The notes: generated from the letters alone by a model not told the origin. 64,000 bases of DNA from Bacillus norwichensis (GCF_014836955.1 NZ_JACSPV010000011.1:62001-126000); one strand, 5' to 3'; shown: positions 36,373-46,109, counted from the stretch's first letter. A program made the numbers and translations.

Positions 36373-37512
36373 ATGGAAAGTTGGATTTTTGTGAGAAATA
36401 ATAACGCCTATTTTTATAAATTTCTAGAACCGATATCAAAGGAATTGGCCTACTTGGCAAGAGAACTCGAGAATAGCATATATTCCAGTCCAAGAACAAT
36501 GTTGACACACGCTCGGACTTTTGCAGAAGCGATCCTTCAGCAGGCCATGCGAGTAGAAGAAATAAACGATACTTCTTTGATGACATTGAAAGAAAGAATC
36601 GACTTGCTTAGCGACAAAGGCTACTTGACCAAGGAAATAATCGATGCGCTGCATTTTATTAGAATGAGTGGAAATAAAGCAGCACACGATACTCGTAAAT
36701 TCAGATATTCAGAGGCCTTACTGTCATGGGAGGCCATATATACCATTGTCCAATGGTATATCGAAGTGTATGGTCCGGTTGAATTGGTTATACCAGAGTA
36801 TCAAGATCCTGTGCCCGATTCAGGAAGTGGTTTTGAGATAGCTGAATTGGAGGTCAGGCTTAAAAATATGGAGAACTTGATTAAAGCGTCGCTTAATCAA
36901 CAACGAGAAGGAACGGCCACAGAGGAAGCGGCAGCAACAGTAACCGTAGAGGAAGCACCGCAGGAAGCTGAGCTTCCGGGATTTACATCCATCAGAACAA
37001 TTACATATAAAGGAAAATCTCTAGAGGTCCCTTATTTTTTACGAGATGCATTTCTTCTCCCTCAGAGATTTGAAAAATCAGAGAGGTTCTTGGTCAAGCT
37101 GGGGGCGGAACAGCAAGCGAGAATTATGAGCGAATTGCCCAGTGATTTAGAAGGGTTGCACAAACACGTTAAGCGCTATAACGAGAAAAATGATGAAAAC
37201 TTATTTGAGGAATTGAAAATTTACATAAAAGAAGAGACGGCTAGAAGAAAAACAATGCTGAATCGTCCTGGTGAGCTCTTCCTATTCTATAAAGAGGATT
37301 ATGTCATTGTCACAGAAGAACTAGCAAAAGTGCCGCTTACCACTGATGAATTTACTGGAAGCCCAAGTCTCTTTAGGCAATTGAATCAGGATCAAATTGA
37401 AACAGTAGGACAATTGCCGAGGGAACTGGTTATCCTTGCTAAATATGAGAATGTTGGGATCGGAACTGTGGAGAAGTTGTTTGAGCAGTTGAAGGAGAGG
37501 CAGGGAGGTTAG
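36373..37512 (+). CDS. DUF4145-domain protein of unknown function
   Basis: 379 residues. The first ~140 residues resemble DUF4145 (ELENSIYSSPRTMLTHARTF, LHFIRMSGNKAAHD), a helical domain often attached to restriction and other defence proteins. A low-complexity alanine/glutamate linker follows near 185. The end (QLPRELVILAKYENVGIGTVEKL) resembles a helix-hairpin-helix like that of RNA polymerase alpha C-terminal domains; this is inference. It stands alone. Part of its 3' end is duplicated as a relict at 6620-6768, and both copies are followed by the dispersed repeat. The start ATG 36373 has a weak ribosome binding site. Confidence 0.7.
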   Translation: MESWIFVRNNNAYFYKFLEPISKELAYLARELENSIYSSPRTMLTHARTFAEAILQQAMRVEEINDTSLMTLKERIDLLSDKGYLTKEIIDALHFIRMSGNKAAHDTRKFRYSEALLSWEAIYTIVQWYIEVYGPVELVIPEYQDPVPDSGSGFEIAELEVRLKNMENLIKASLNQQREGTATEEAAATVTVEEAPQEAELPGFTSIRTITYKGKSLEVPYFLRDAFLLPQRFEKSERFLVKLGAEQQARIMSELPSDLEGLHKHVKRYNEKNDENLFEELKIYIKEETARRKTMLNRPGELFLFYKEDYVIVTEELAKVPLTTDEFTGSPSLFRQLNQDQIETVGQLPRELVILAKYENVGIGTVEKLFEQLKERQGG

Positions 37513-37599
37513 GTTTTATACGGGGCTGCACCAGCTATTTGAAAACAATTTAGCGTATGGCACCATGAATCTATCATAAGTAAATACAAAATGATTTTT

Positions 37600-37767
37600 A
37601 ACTTCATTCAGCAGAAGTCTCCCACTTCTGTAAATGGTGAGATGAATGCCTGTTGGTTGGGTGTCAGACCCCAGTTGAATAAAGTCGGAGGATGCCATTT
37701 TCAGAGGAAATGTATCAAGCGGAGCTCGATAAAATCTGGGCTCAAATACGCCAAGGCGCATTTGATT
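37600..37767 (+). repeat. dispersed structured repeat, copy 2 (most complete)
   Basis: ACTTCATTCAGCAGAAGTCT and CCCACTTCTGTAAATGG form the first hairpin, GGTGTCAGACCCC the second, and GCTCGATAAAATCTGGG with CAAATACGCCAAGGCGCATT the third. The last block is nearly a perfect palindrome (CAAAT.CGCC/GGCG.ATTTG). Confidence 0.85.
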
Positions 37768-37770
37768 AGG

Positions 37771-37808
37771 AGCGTCAAAGCCACTAAGTTTTTCTTTGAC
37801 GCTTTTTT
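37771..37808 (+). terminator. rho-independent terminator after the repeat
   Basis: AGCGTCAAAG and CTTTGACGCT form a 10-bp stem followed by TTTTTT. It ends transcription from the DUF4145 gene. Confidence 0.85.
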
Positions 37809-37911
37809 CAACGGTTATTTGATTAAGTCGAAACTAGCTTTTTCAAAAAACAGACGTGCGCATATGGACTTCTTAAGTATTTTGATTTTCTTCGTTCTTC
37901 CTCTGCATTGT

Positions 37912-38769
37912 CTAAATAAGGAATTGTCCAGGATTAAACTTCTCGTATTCTTCTCTTCGACGTTTAAACTCTTCTTTATTAATAATAGCTACGCCTCCTA
38001 CGATTGCGTTTATAAGAGACAGTACTGCGGGACCGATATCAATAGTTGATGTAGCTGATGCTGAAGTAGATAGGTTTATCGGCAGTATAATATCAGAGAA
38101 CTCGTTAAGGGGAGAAAGAACCGAGTCCGTAATTCCAATTACATAAGCTCCTTGCTTCTTTGCTAGTTCAGCTAAATCCAGAGTCATTGATGAATAGCGG
38201 TGAAATGTTATACCGATAAAAACACTTTGATTGTCTATGTTTGATAACAGATAGTTAATATCATCAACTCCCGGTTGAATTAAGTGTGAATTTCCCTTTA
38301 CGATATTCAAAGTAAATGATAACCAGTTAGCTAAAGCGAATGAGGTCCGAACGCCAGCTACTAATATATTAGTAGAATCGTATATTCTTCTGGCGACTCG
38401 ATATAAGTCTTCTTCATTCATTTGTTCGATAACAGCATGAATATATTCTTGATCTCGTTGCATGCTTTTAACAAAAAAATTAGATGGGCTGGAATCCTCA
38501 GAATTAACGGCTTGATAGTAATGCAGGCTGCTCTTATGAAAAATAAGATATTTTCTTACCTCTATTTGCAATTCGCTATAGCCACTATATTCTAGGGCAT
38601 AACAAAATCGAATAACAGTAGTTTCGCTAACCCCAATCACCTTTCCTAGTTCACTTGCTGATTTCATGGCAACTTCCTGTGGCTGATCAAGTACATATTT
38701 ACCTACCTTTTTATGACCGGAAGATAAAGTATGATACTTTAACTTAATTTTATCTATAAATGTGGTCAT
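37912..38769 (-). CDS. MurR/RpiR-family transcriptional regulator
   Basis: 285 residues. N-terminal HTH (KSASELGKVIGVSETTVIRFCYALEYSG) followed by a SIS sugar-phosphate-binding-like domain (ILVAGVRTSFALANWLSF, VFIGITFHRYSSMTLDLAELAKKQGAYVIGITD region). Such regulators sense phosphosugars or other small ligands. It is transcribed away from the solute-binding protein gene at 39060, with a 290-base shared upstream region, so it probably controls that gene. Confidence 0.88.
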   Translation of the reverse strand: MTTFIDKIKLKYHTLSSGHKKVGKYVLDQPQEVAMKSASELGKVIGVSETTVIRFCYALEYSGYSELQIEVRKYLIFHKSSLHYYQAVNSEDSSPSNFFVKSMQRDQEYIHAVIEQMNEEDLYRVARRIYDSTNILVAGVRTSFALANWLSFTLNIVKGNSHLIQPGVDDINYLLSNIDNQSVFIGITFHRYSSMTLDLAELAKKQGAYVIGITDSVLSPLNEFSDIILPINLSTSASATSTIDIGPAVLSLINAIVGGVAIINKEEFKRRREEYEKFNPGQFLI

Positions 38770-39059
38770 TTATGTTCAACTCCATCGCGAAATTACTTTA
38801 TTATTTTTTTTAAAAAAGTCTTAAACTTCTTTTTCCCTTTTCCTACTTTTACAGTATCAGACCAATAGTTTAGAGACAATATTTTTTGTATGTTTTGAGG
38901 TATTGTAATATAAAGAAAATTGTTATTGATAAGAAACAGAACATATGTTAAATTCGATAAAAAGTATTCACTTCATATTTTAAAATAGGAAGCTCGGGCT
39001 TTTTGGTGAAATGTGGGACTATATACTTTTAATCTAAAGATAACGAGGGGGAAAATGTG
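38770..39059. promoter_or_regulatory. divergent promoter region between RpiR regulator and SBP gene
   Basis: 290 AT-rich bases between two divergent genes. No perfect operator palindrome stood out. The SBP ribosome binding site GAGGGGG lies at 39045-39051. Confidence 0.45.
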
Positions 39060-40616
39060 ATGAAAAAAATGAGCCTTTTTTTATTAATATTAGTTCTGGT
39101 TTTTTCGATAGTTGGTTGTTCATCGGAGAAAAAGACATCTTCAAAAGAGTCTAAAAGTGGAGGGGAAATCAAGGTGGCTTATAATGCCCAACCACCGACC
39201 CTAGATCCATTACTAACAACTGCTGTAGTAACACGCGATATTTCTAGACATATTTTTGAAACATTAGTAACTTTTAATCAAAACTTTGAAGTAAAGCCAA
39301 TGCTTGCTGAATCTTTTGAAGTAAGCGCGGATGGAAAAAAGATTACGTTCAACTTGAGAAAAGGTATTACATTTCATAATGGTGAAGAAATGACAGTTGA
39401 AGATGTAGTAGCTTCCATGAATCGTTGGAAAGACACTACTCCGTTAGGAAAGTCCTATTTTCCAAAGGCAATCTTTAAAGCAGACGGTGACAATACTGTT
39501 GTGTTAGAAATGCCTGAACGCTTGTCAACAGCCTTAGCGATGTTGGCTGATCCGGGACAAGCTGCCATTATTACACCTAAGGAAGTTAATGAAGGGGTAA
39601 CAGAGAAAGGGTTAACTGAATTTATTGGAACAGGTCCTTATAAGTTTGTAGAATGGAAAGCTGACCAGTATGTGCAATTAGAGAAATTTAAAGATTACCA
39701 ATCCTTAGATACAGAAAGTAATGGTCTAGCTGGTAAAAAAGAAGCTTTCTTGGACAAAATCTATTTTCAGTTTGTAACGGATGCTTCCACGAGATTATCT
39801 GGTATCCAAACAGGTGAATACGATATAGCCAATGCGATTCCGTTTGATAATGCGGAACAATTAGAAGTAAATAAAGATGTTACTAATCATGTTGATCACA
39901 ATGGTTTTAATGGCATCGTCTTTAATAAGAAAGAAGGAATTTTTAAAGACGTTACCGCTCGTCAGGCTATTAATGCAGCTTTAGATCAGGAAGCTATTTT
40001 AATGTCTTCATTTACGAATGAAAATTTCTATGAATTAGAACATAGTTTGATGATCAAGGATCAAGTGGACTGGTATAGTGAAGCGGGTAAAGATCAATAT
40101 AACCAGAACGACAAGAAAAAGGCCAAAAAGTTATTAAAAGAGGCAGGATATAACGGTGAAGAAATTGTTATTTTAGCCAGCAGAGATTATGAAGATCATT
40201 TTAACGCCGCCGTGGTTGTGCAACAGGAGCTTGAGAAAATCGGAATGAAGGTTAAGCTCGATGTTTATGATTGGCCAACCGTCATTCAAAAACGTGAGGA
40301 TCCAACCGCTTATGATATGTTTGTAACCGGGTTTCCAACAGAGCCGATCCCTGCTAAATATGTATTTTTAGATTCTGCAAATGAATGGGCAGGATGGAGT
40401 AATAGCCCAGAAATGGATGAATTGTTGGACCAAATTAATAGCGCTGCTTCCCAAGAAGAGGCTAAGAAATACTTTGATAAACTTCAAGAGGAATTTTATA
40501 GCTATCTACCAATAATTAAATTTGGAAATAAAACGACCATTACAACAACCCGCTCTAATATTGAGGGAATGGGCTTTTTACAAGGTCTCATTTTATGGAA
40601 TGTTGAGAAGAAATAG
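39060..40616 (+). CDS. ABC transporter substrate-binding lipoprotein (peptide/nickel family 5)
   Basis: 518 residues. Lipoprotein signal with lipobox IVGC, then the family-5 pattern: PPTLDPLLTTAVVTRDISRH, FEVSADGKKITFNLRKGITFHNGE region, GTGPYKFVEW. It binds peptides or similar solutes outside the membrane. No permease or ATPase genes adjoin, so it is an orphan component that may use another system. ATG 39060 is 8 bases after GAGGGGG. Confidence 0.88.
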   Translation: MKKMSLFLLILVLVFSIVGCSSEKKTSSKESKSGGEIKVAYNAQPPTLDPLLTTAVVTRDISRHIFETLVTFNQNFEVKPMLAESFEVSADGKKITFNLRKGITFHNGEEMTVEDVVASMNRWKDTTPLGKSYFPKAIFKADGDNTVVLEMPERLSTALAMLADPGQAAIITPKEVNEGVTEKGLTEFIGTGPYKFVEWKADQYVQLEKFKDYQSLDTESNGLAGKKEAFLDKIYFQFVTDASTRLSGIQTGEYDIANAIPFDNAEQLEVNKDVTNHVDHNGFNGIVFNKKEGIFKDVTARQAINAALDQEAILMSSFTNENFYELEHSLMIKDQVDWYSEAGKDQYNQNDKKKAKKLLKEAGYNGEEIVILASRDYEDHFNAAVVVQQELEKIGMKVKLDVYDWPTVIQKREDPTAYDMFVTGFPTEPIPAKYVFLDSANEWAGWSNSPEMDELLDQINSAASQEEAKKYFDKLQEEFYSYLPIIKFGNKTTITTTRSNIEGMGFLQGLILWNVEKK

Positions 40617-40760
40617 CTAGTTTTTAATGATTGGAATCAAATTGAATCCTGCCGGAGATGTGACAATGGTGAGACGCCGTAGCAAGATGTCTCGCCTGTC
40701 ACACGCTCAAAAGCGAAGTGTATTCAGCCTGCTGATAAACTAGCTGCAAATAGAGCCTTT

Positions 40761-40870
40761 TAACTTCATTCAGCAGAAGTCTCCCGCTTCTGTAAGTGGT
40801 GAGATGAATTATTCCATTCAGTGGTGGTCAGACCCCCACTGAATGGAATCTGGGCGCAAATACGCTAAGG
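40761..40870 (+). repeat. dispersed structured repeat, copy 3 (shortened)
   Basis: TAACTTCATTCAGCAGAAG start, then the strong palindrome CCATTCAGTGGTGGTC/GACCCCCACTGAATGG, then CTGGGCGCAAATACGCTAAGG. The segment between second and third hairpins is missing. It abuts the stop codon of the kinase gene on the other strand. Confidence 0.82.
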
Positions 40871-42259
40871 TTATTCATTCAAGCGAATCTCCACAGTAGT
40901 CCCAAGATCAATCTTGCTTGTTAAGCTTACTTTCCCGCCATGTGCCTCGATAATATCTCTTGAAATGGCCATGCCGAGACCCGTACCGCGAATGTTTCCG
41001 GTATTTGTGCCTCGATAGTAGCGTTCGAAGATTTGTTCCAGGTCATCCGCTGGTATGCCTTTTCCGTTATCTTCAATCGTTAGGCTGTCTGTATTGATGC
41101 GGATCGTTACGGCAATGTTTTCGTCATTATGGATAAGCGCATTGTATACGAAATTTAAAATCGCGCGCTTCATAAGATGACGGTCGATATTCCACTTCAA
41201 ATCCGGTGAATCACTCATGAAAGAAATCTCGTACTGCCCAAATTGCGGATTATTTAATAAATCAATGACAATTTCGCGCACAAAGCTTTCCATGCGTGTT
41301 TCCTGCAAGTTGAGGGGCATTTCCTGATTGCGGAGACGCATCGTTAAATTAAAATCATCAAGCAGGTCTTTCATATAAATTGATTGACGTTCAATGACTT
41401 CGGAGTATTCCAAACGTTCCAATTGTGATACGTCTTGATCACGAAGCAATTCTGCATATCCTTGTATCGAAGCTAGCGGCGTTTTTAAATCATGAGAGAC
41501 ATTGCTAATCCATTCATCACGCATCTTTTCCAGTTTTAGACGTTCTTCCTCATGTGCCTGCAGTGTTTGCGATACATCATTTAAATTTGAAAAAACAGGC
41601 TTGTAAATACCGGGTTTTTTCGTTTCTTGTACGGTGAAGTTCCGTTTTTTGAGCTGAGAAATTCGGTCAATGATATTGGTGACAGGCTTTGTTAGCACAG
41701 TACTAAATAATAAAGCAACGAGCATGGCAATGAATAAATCGACGATGACAATCGCTAACAAAGACTTGGTCGCATAGGAAAAAACAGTTTGAGGATCCAT
41801 CATGAATACGACCCGTTCCTCTTTCGAATCAGGGACACCAATCAAATAGCTGTATGATTCAAATTCTCCAATGAAATACGTATTTAATTCATCATCCATG
41901 TATTTATATTTGTGAATAAGTTCCATTGGGCTATAGTGTGTTGAAAGATCTTCCGGTGCAAGATAAGAAGATTGAACCTGTCCGTTCTGATCTAAAATCT
42001 GTATCCATCCCCCGAATACCCGCAGTGCTTCAATTCCTTCTTCGGAAACAACAGGCTCTCCGTTTTCAAGCGATATATATTGGTTGAATCCGCGTGTAAA
42101 AGCTTCGCCTGAGTTCTCGGTCACTTCATCGATTCCGTGTGTCTGCTGATAAAAAAGCATGCCAATTAAAATAAATGTATTAAGGAAGATAACGATAAAG
42201 ACAATGCTTAGTACCGAAATCAAGTAGCGGATTGTTAATTTCCATTTCACCTTAATCAC
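40871..42259 (-). CDS. sensor histidine kinase
   Basis: 462 residues. Membrane segment ~10-34, an extracellular domain of ~130 residues, second membrane segment ~165-188, HAMP, then HisKA with phospho-acceptor histidine in SNVSHDLKTPLASIQGYAE and an HATPase domain (NFVYNALIHN, EDNGKGIPADDLEQIFERYYRG, GTGLGMAISRDI). The large ectodomain differs from the short intramembrane kinases usual with such ABC exporters, so it probably senses its ligand directly. It follows the response regulator gene at once. Confidence 0.93.
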   Translation of the reverse strand: MIKVKWKLTIRYLISVLSIVFIVIFLNTFILIGMLFYQQTHGIDEVTENSGEAFTRGFNQYISLENGEPVVSEEGIEALRVFGGWIQILDQNGQVQSSYLAPEDLSTHYSPMELIHKYKYMDDELNTYFIGEFESYSYLIGVPDSKEERVVFMMDPQTVFSYATKSLLAIVIVDLFIAMLVALLFSTVLTKPVTNIIDRISQLKKRNFTVQETKKPGIYKPVFSNLNDVSQTLQAHEEERLKLEKMRDEWISNVSHDLKTPLASIQGYAELLRDQDVSQLERLEYSEVIERQSIYMKDLLDDFNLTMRLRNQEMPLNLQETRMESFVREIVIDLLNNPQFGQYEISFMSDSPDLKWNIDRHLMKRAILNFVYNALIHNDENIAVTIRINTDSLTIEDNGKGIPADDLEQIFERYYRGTNTGNIRGTGLGMAISRDIIEAHGGKVSLTSKIDLGTTVEIRLNE

Positions 42260-42979
42260 CTATTTCACGATAAATCGATAGCCAAGCCCCTTGACTGTTG
42301 TGATGAAGGCTGGCTTAGAGGGGGTTTCTTCAATTTTTTCACGGAGTCTTCTAATATGAACCATCAATGTATTGTCTGCCCCATAAAAATCCTCTCCCCA
42401 AACTCTTTCGAACAATGTTTCTTTGCTGATGATCTGGTTTGGATTGTGCATAAAGCACGCCAATAAGCCGACCTCTTTTGCCGTTAGTTCAAGAAGCTCA
42501 CCATTTTTCAATACTTCCGTTTCGTCATGATTAATTGTAAACGGACCGACTGTCATCGCTTTGTTCGCATTTGTTTGCTCAGACATTTCCATTGTATATA
42601 CGCCTGCGCGCCTAAGCTGAGCCTTTACACGAAAAGCCACTTCTTTTGGACTGAATGGTTTTGTTATATAGTCGTCTCCGCCAATTGCCAGTCCCAAAAT
42701 TTTATCAATTTCATCTGATTTAGCAGATAAAAATAACACAGGAATTCGTGAAACCTCGCGGATTTTATTGCATAAATCATAGCCCTCGCCATCAGGCAGC
42801 ATGATATCTAATATGGCGATATCCGGGTTGAACGAATTAAATTTCTCCCAGCCTTCTTTAACAGAACCCGCCATTTCAACCTCTGAAAATCCTTCCTTCG
42901 CAAGCGCAGTTTTTATTAAATGACATAAGTCGCTCTCATCATCCACGATCAAAATACGCGGCTTTTCCAACGCTGGCAC
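42260..42979 (-). CDS. OmpR-family response regulator
   Basis: 239 residues. Receiver domain with acidic pocket VDDESD, phospho-acceptor Asp58 in AILDIMLPDGEG, and Lys in YITKPFSP; C-terminal winged helix (ELLELTAKEVGLLACF, RVWGEDFYGADNTLMVHIRRLREKI region). Forms an operon with the kinase and is divergent from the ABC exporter it probably activates. Confidence 0.93.
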   Translation of the reverse strand: MPALEKPRILIVDDESDLCHLIKTALAKEGFSEVEMAGSVKEGWEKFNSFNPDIAILDIMLPDGEGYDLCNKIREVSRIPVLFLSAKSDEIDKILGLAIGGDDYITKPFSPKEVAFRVKAQLRRAGVYTMEMSEQTNANKAMTVGPFTINHDETEVLKNGELLELTAKEVGLLACFMHNPNQIISKETLFERVWGEDFYGADNTLMVHIRRLREKIEETPSKPAFITTVKGLGYRFIVK

Positions 42980-43144
42980 ATCCTTCCTTTTTAAAAATGG
43001 AGCTTGTCTATCTTTTTACAGTATAAAAATTTTAATTTGAGCTGATGAAGCTATTTTAGCATTTAAGGATTTTGTAAGGTAGCCGTGAATTTGGCGTAAG
43101 GTTTGACCTGTATAGTAAAAGACATAAGAAAGAGGTGCATATGG

Positions 43145-43912
43145 ATGGAACCATTATTAGTAGTACGAAAGGTAGAAAAAATTTACGGAAATAGCGCAAA
43201 CACCTTTAAGGCGCTTGAAAATATATCATTTGAGATTGACCATGGAGAATTTGTTGGTGTCATGGGGCCTTCAGGAGCAGGTAAATCAACATTGCTTAAT
43301 GTGCTTGCAACAATCGATTCACCGACAAATGGAGATATTTTAATCGGTAATGACAATATTGCCAAGATGAAGGAAGAGGCGCTTGCAGATTTTCGCCGGG
43401 ATCATCTTGGATTTATATTCCAGGACTATAACCTGCTGGATTCCTTAACTGTACGTGAAAATATTCTTCTTCCACTAGCAATTGCAAAGAAACCGGCTGC
43501 TGAGATTCAAGAACGTGTAGATACAATTGCCCGTACATTCGGTATTTCAAATTTACTAGACAAATACCCATACCAGATTTCTGGCGGTCAAAAGCAGCGA
43601 ACAGCTGCGAGCCGTGCCCTTGTCTCTAATCCAAAGCTTATTTTTGCTGATGAACCTACAGGAGCATTGGATTCGAAATCAGCGACTGACTTGCTGGAAA
43701 GTCTAAGCAAATTGAATGTTGAGCATGAAACAACCATTATGATGGTGACGCATGATGCATACGCAGCAAGCTTCTGCCGTCGAATTTTATTTATCAAGGA
43801 TGGCCAATTGTCGAAGGAAATATTCCGCGGAACAAAAACACGCAAGGAATTTTTCCAAAAGATATTAGATGAACTGGCACAAATAGGCGGTGACGTGCAT
43901 GACGTTATTTGA
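43145..43912 (+). CDS. ABC exporter ATP-binding protein (BceA/YxdL type)
   Basis: 255 residues. Walker A GPSGAGKST, Q-loop FIFQDYNLLDSLTVRENI, signature ISGGQKQR, Walker B LIFADEPTGALD, and H-loop MVTHDAY. Like YxdL/BceA of Bacillus peptide-antibiotic modules. ATG 43145 follows AAGAGGTG; other ATGs upstream are out of frame or lack a site. Overlaps the permease by 14 bases. Confidence 0.9.
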   Translation: MEPLLVVRKVEKIYGNSANTFKALENISFEIDHGEFVGVMGPSGAGKSTLLNVLATIDSPTNGDILIGNDNIAKMKEEALADFRRDHLGFIFQDYNLLDSLTVRENILLPLAIAKKPAAEIQERVDTIARTFGISNLLDKYPYQISGGQKQRTAASRALVSNPKLIFADEPTGALDSKSATDLLESLSKLNVEHETTIMMVTHDAYAASFCRRILFIKDGQLSKEIFRGTKTRKEFFQKILDELAQIGGDVHDVI

Positions 43913-45734
43913 TTTAGCTCTGAAGAATATTCGCCGAAACATGAAAAACTATTCACTGTATATCGGATCGACCATTTTTTCAATTATTATTTACTTCACT
44001 TTTGTGACTTTGAAATATAGTAAGGACATTAGTGCATTAGCAGAAGCATCAAAACAGATCAGCGGCATCATGAGCGCTTCCGCCTTCGTATTAATGATAT
44101 TTGTGGCGATTTTCATTGCATATTCCAATTCTTTCTTTATGAAAAAAAGGAAAAAGGAAGTCGCGCTTTATTCGCTTCTAGGTGTGCGCAAACGTTCGAT
44201 CGGCTTTATGCTGTTTTTTGAAAACATGGTCATCGGGCTACTTTCACTAGTAGTTGGTATTACGCTTGGCTTTTTATTATCGCGCGCATTGCTGACTATT
44301 TTAATGAAATTGATGGGGCTAAATATCGTGATAGGATTTGCATTTTCAATGGATGCAGTTATCAATACATTGATTGTATTTCTCATCATTTTCTTATTTA
44401 CCTCCATGCAAGGATATCGCGTCATTTATCAATTTAAGCTAATCGATTTATTTCATGCTGAGAAAAAAGGAGAGGACTTGCCAAAGGCACGCATCATATC
44501 AGCTATTTTAGGTGTGGTCACTTTGGCTGCGGCTTACTGGCTGGCATTGCAGGATTTAACGACTTCATCCATTTGGCGCTTGTTCGGTTTGGCGATGCCA
44601 ATCATCATTATTGCCTTAACAGTCATTGGCTCTGCACTCATATTTAACAGTGTGCTTGTCTATGTGTTATCAGTCATGAAAAAAAATAAGCATTGGGCAT
44701 GGAAAGGGCTTAACTTAATGACTTCCTCACAGCTGCTGTACCGCATTAGGGGCAATGCGAAAACGCTAACGATTATTGCCACTTTGAGTGCGACGACCAT
44801 TACAGCAGGAGGAGCCGTATTCGGGCTTTACTATAATGCAGATAAAAATGTACAGGCCTATACACCATATACATTTATGTGGGAAGGCTCTCCGCAGAAA
44901 ATTAATCCAAATATAGTAGAGCACGCTGAAACTGTCCATACCAAGACGGTTCGGATTGAACAAGACACGAATGAAATCGAATATGCAGTCATCAATCAAT
45001 CAACATTTGAAAAATTGGCGAAAAACCTAGATTGGTCAAATATACAAGCAGCAAAAGATGGAGAAGTGTTGTTGATCGATGCATTTTATGATGAACGCTG
45101 GTCGCCCAAAGTAGACTCAGTCATGATTGATGGCGCGGAATACGAGGTGGCGAAATTATATGACAAAGCTGTATTCAATACATTCACGGTTGGTGCAAAT
45201 GCCCTCGTTGTCACAGATCAGCTGTACAGTAAAATCACTTCAGATGAAAAAACATACCAAGCTGTGCAAGTAAAAGATTATAAGAACCAATTGGCATTAT
45301 CAAAGGAACTAGCAGCTAAAACTGAAAATTTCTCGAGTGCAACAGAAGACTATAAGGGGGCAATTGAAGCATCAGGTGCGCTGTTATTCGTCGGCAGCTT
45401 TTTAGGACTCGTTTTTCTCGTAGCAACCGGCAGTATCATTTTCTTTAAAATGATGACAGAAGCAGAAGAAGATAAAGGCAAATACGCTGTGCTATATAAA
45501 ATTGGCGTATCAAAACGAGAAATGAAACGGACAATTCGCAGTCAAGTAGGGATGATATTTGCGGCGCCGCTAGGATTGGGCCTTATTCACGGAGCGGTGG
45601 CATTAACAGCCTTCTCCAATTTATTGATGTTGAATTTGCTCATGCCGGTACTTATATGGATGCTTGCTTATACTTTGATTTACACCATTTATTATTTCAT
45701 CACAGTACGAGGCTTTAACAAAACAATTCATTAA
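43899..45734 (+). CDS. ABC exporter permease (BceB/YxdM type)
   Basis: 611 residues. FtsX-like permease with an N-terminal LALKNIRRNMKNYSLYIGS segment, about ten membrane helices, and a ~190-residue extracellular domain between roughly 300 and 490 typical of BceB-like proteins. With the ATPase it likely confers resistance to an antimicrobial peptide or transmits its presence to the two-component system. Confidence 0.88.
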   Translation: MTLFDLALKNIRRNMKNYSLYIGSTIFSIIIYFTFVTLKYSKDISALAEASKQISGIMSASAFVLMIFVAIFIAYSNSFFMKKRKKEVALYSLLGVRKRSIGFMLFFENMVIGLLSLVVGITLGFLLSRALLTILMKLMGLNIVIGFAFSMDAVINTLIVFLIIFLFTSMQGYRVIYQFKLIDLFHAEKKGEDLPKARIISAILGVVTLAAAYWLALQDLTTSSIWRLFGLAMPIIIIALTVIGSALIFNSVLVYVLSVMKKNKHWAWKGLNLMTSSQLLYRIRGNAKTLTIIATLSATTITAGGAVFGLYYNADKNVQAYTPYTFMWEGSPQKINPNIVEHAETVHTKTVRIEQDTNEIEYAVINQSTFEKLAKNLDWSNIQAAKDGEVLLIDAFYDERWSPKVDSVMIDGAEYEVAKLYDKAVFNTFTVGANALVVTDQLYSKITSDEKTYQAVQVKDYKNQLALSKELAAKTENFSSATEDYKGAIEASGALLFVGSFLGLVFLVATGSIIFFKMMTEAEEDKGKYAVLYKIGVSKREMKRTIRSQVGMIFAAPLGLGLIHGAVALTAFSNLLMLNLLMPVLIWMLAYTLIYTIYYFITVRGFNKTIH

Positions 45735-45749
45735 GATGGAGGGTTAAAC

Positions 45750-46103
45750 ATGAAAAAAGCTTTAGGGTTACTAGGCGTGTTATTAGTAGGTGCCATTGTT
45801 ATTTTGGCAACAGTGGATTTTAATAGATTTGGGAAAGATAAAGCTTATGTGCAAATTACGGACGCAGCTTCAGTGGAAGAAACAAAATTGGATTCTGGCG
45901 AAATTATGAAGCGGTACTGGTATAAGCTGCCTGCATATAAAGAAAATGGAAAGATGATAGAAGTTGAATTTTCTGGAGCAAAAGAACTGCGCAAAGATGC
46001 ATATTTAATGCTGTATATAAAGAACGGTAATGAAGTCACTTCTTACGATGAAGTGCAGCTAAATGATATTCCGAAAAAAGCAAAAGAGAAGTTGGAAGGA
46101 TAA
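45750..46103 (+). CDS. YxeA-family secreted protein (DUF1093)
   Basis: 117 residues. N-terminal hydrophobic signal anchor (GLLGVLLVGAIVILATV), then the small beta-rich YxeA domain with RYWYKLPAYKENGK and AYLMLYIKNGNEVTSYDEV. In B. subtilis yxeA lies after yxdJKLM, the same order as here after the ABC genes. GGAGGG precedes the ATG. Confidence 0.88.
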   Translation: MKKALGLLGVLLVGAIVILATVDFNRFGKDKAYVQITDAASVEETKLDSGEIMKRYWYKLPAYKENGKMIEVEFSGAKELRKDAYLMLYIKNGNEVTSYDEVQLNDIPKKAKEKLEG

Positions 46104-46109
46104 GAGAGA

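Noticed and set aside
37591-38049. 152-codon plus-strand frame
   Set aside because: It runs through the dispersed repeat, a terminator and the end of the RpiR gene.
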